A stretch of 15,163 nucleotides of DNA from Spirochaetales bacterium (lineage in GTDB: Bacteria > Spirochaetota > Spirochaetia > DTKZ01). Of this stretch, positions 14,953-15,163 are shown in pieces (within the stretch, counting starts at the first letter, position 1; the number at the start of each line of letters is the position of its first letter). Below the pieces are notes generated by a model. It did not search any database. It was given only the letters and a program-made list of their open reading frames with translations, and had not been told where the DNA came from. The DNA lies in NCBI GenBank assembly GCA_031266855.1, contig JAISAF010000309.1, positions 1 through 15,163 on the forward strand, read 5' to 3'. Both the position numbers and the translations under genes were made by a program.

Positions 14953-15163
14953 AACCCGTGCTGTACAGGCAGCATACGAAGAAAAAATTTACCACGAAGC
15001 CGGAAAAGTATAAGAAATGACGATTTGGTGCCAGGCACAACATTATAAACTTAAGCCGCAAGCCTCCTAAAAACTGGGTTTCAGGTTGCATTTGTATTTA
15101 TTGAAATGGTTCCATTTGCGCTCCCTCCCCTTTAACTGCCGTACCGGCACTATGTTCCGGATC
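14953..15163. other. Window end without a supported gene
   Basis: It contains a degenerate ACCACGAAG arm of the second repeat family (14988-15003) and a short GTGCCaGGCAC palindrome (about 15029-15039). On the minus strand a 21-codon frame runs from the window edge to a TAA at 15098 and another from the edge to a TAG at 15067; either could be the tail of a gene outside, but nothing identifies one. Confidence 0.4.

Noticed and set aside
15067..15163. Tail of a minus-strand gene at the window edge
   Set aside because: Two frames are open to the edge for only 21 to 31 codons, which is expected by chance, and neither peptide is recognisable.

Overview
The window looks like chromosomal DNA of a spirochaete, probably a free-living or gut Treponema relative. 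This is inference from three things: a three-gene efflux operon in the order outer-membrane factor, adaptor, RND pump with an adaptor that lacks the usual helical hairpin (as in the Borrelia BesCAB system), a mixed GC-rich backbone, and a heavy load of intergenic palindromic repeats. No rRNA, tRNA, transposase or CRISPR array was recognised.

Layout. Bases 1-506 hold a composite palindromic repeat (copy A). Then come two plus-strand metabolic genes: a xylose-isomerase-like TIM-barrel protein (507-1424) and an NAD-dependent D-2-hydroxyacid dehydrogenase (1654-2619), separated by a second type of inverted repeat. Repeat copy B fills 2632-2910. From 3013 on, all recognised genes are on the minus strand: a histidine kinase and OmpR-type response regulator with a 4-base overlap (3013-5081), then an AT-rich island of three small genes (5286-7042: TPR protein, unknown protein, SUKH-like protein). 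The first and third of these have near-consensus sigma-70 promoters. Repeat copy C follows. The efflux operon runs from 13057 down to 7396 (OMF, then adaptor, then RND pump), with repeat copy D lodged between OMF and adaptor. Repeat copy E lies at 13136-13515. A solitary NMT1/THI5-like substrate-binding protein (13749-14729) is followed by repeat copy F. The last 200 bases hold nothing I can name.

How the parts work together. The efflux genes form one tripartite exporter. The two-component pair sits next to the other genes without visible targets. The isomerase and dehydrogenase may act on the same small sugar or hydroxy acid, but the substrate is not readable. The island resembles immunity-type accessory genes without a toxin in view.

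The most unusual element is the repeat family. Six copies (A-F, both orientations) share fixed scaffold sequences. Between these sit perfect or near-perfect hairpins whose arms differ from copy to copy but still pair. Two copies also carry 50-base units built the same way. The hairpins have T runs on the 5' side and A runs on the 3' side on both strands, so they are not ordinary intrinsic terminators. Copies A, D and F keep reading frames open into the neighbouring genes. Copy D does this behind a plausible ribosome-binding site and an ATGA overlap, and includes an 8-base C tract.
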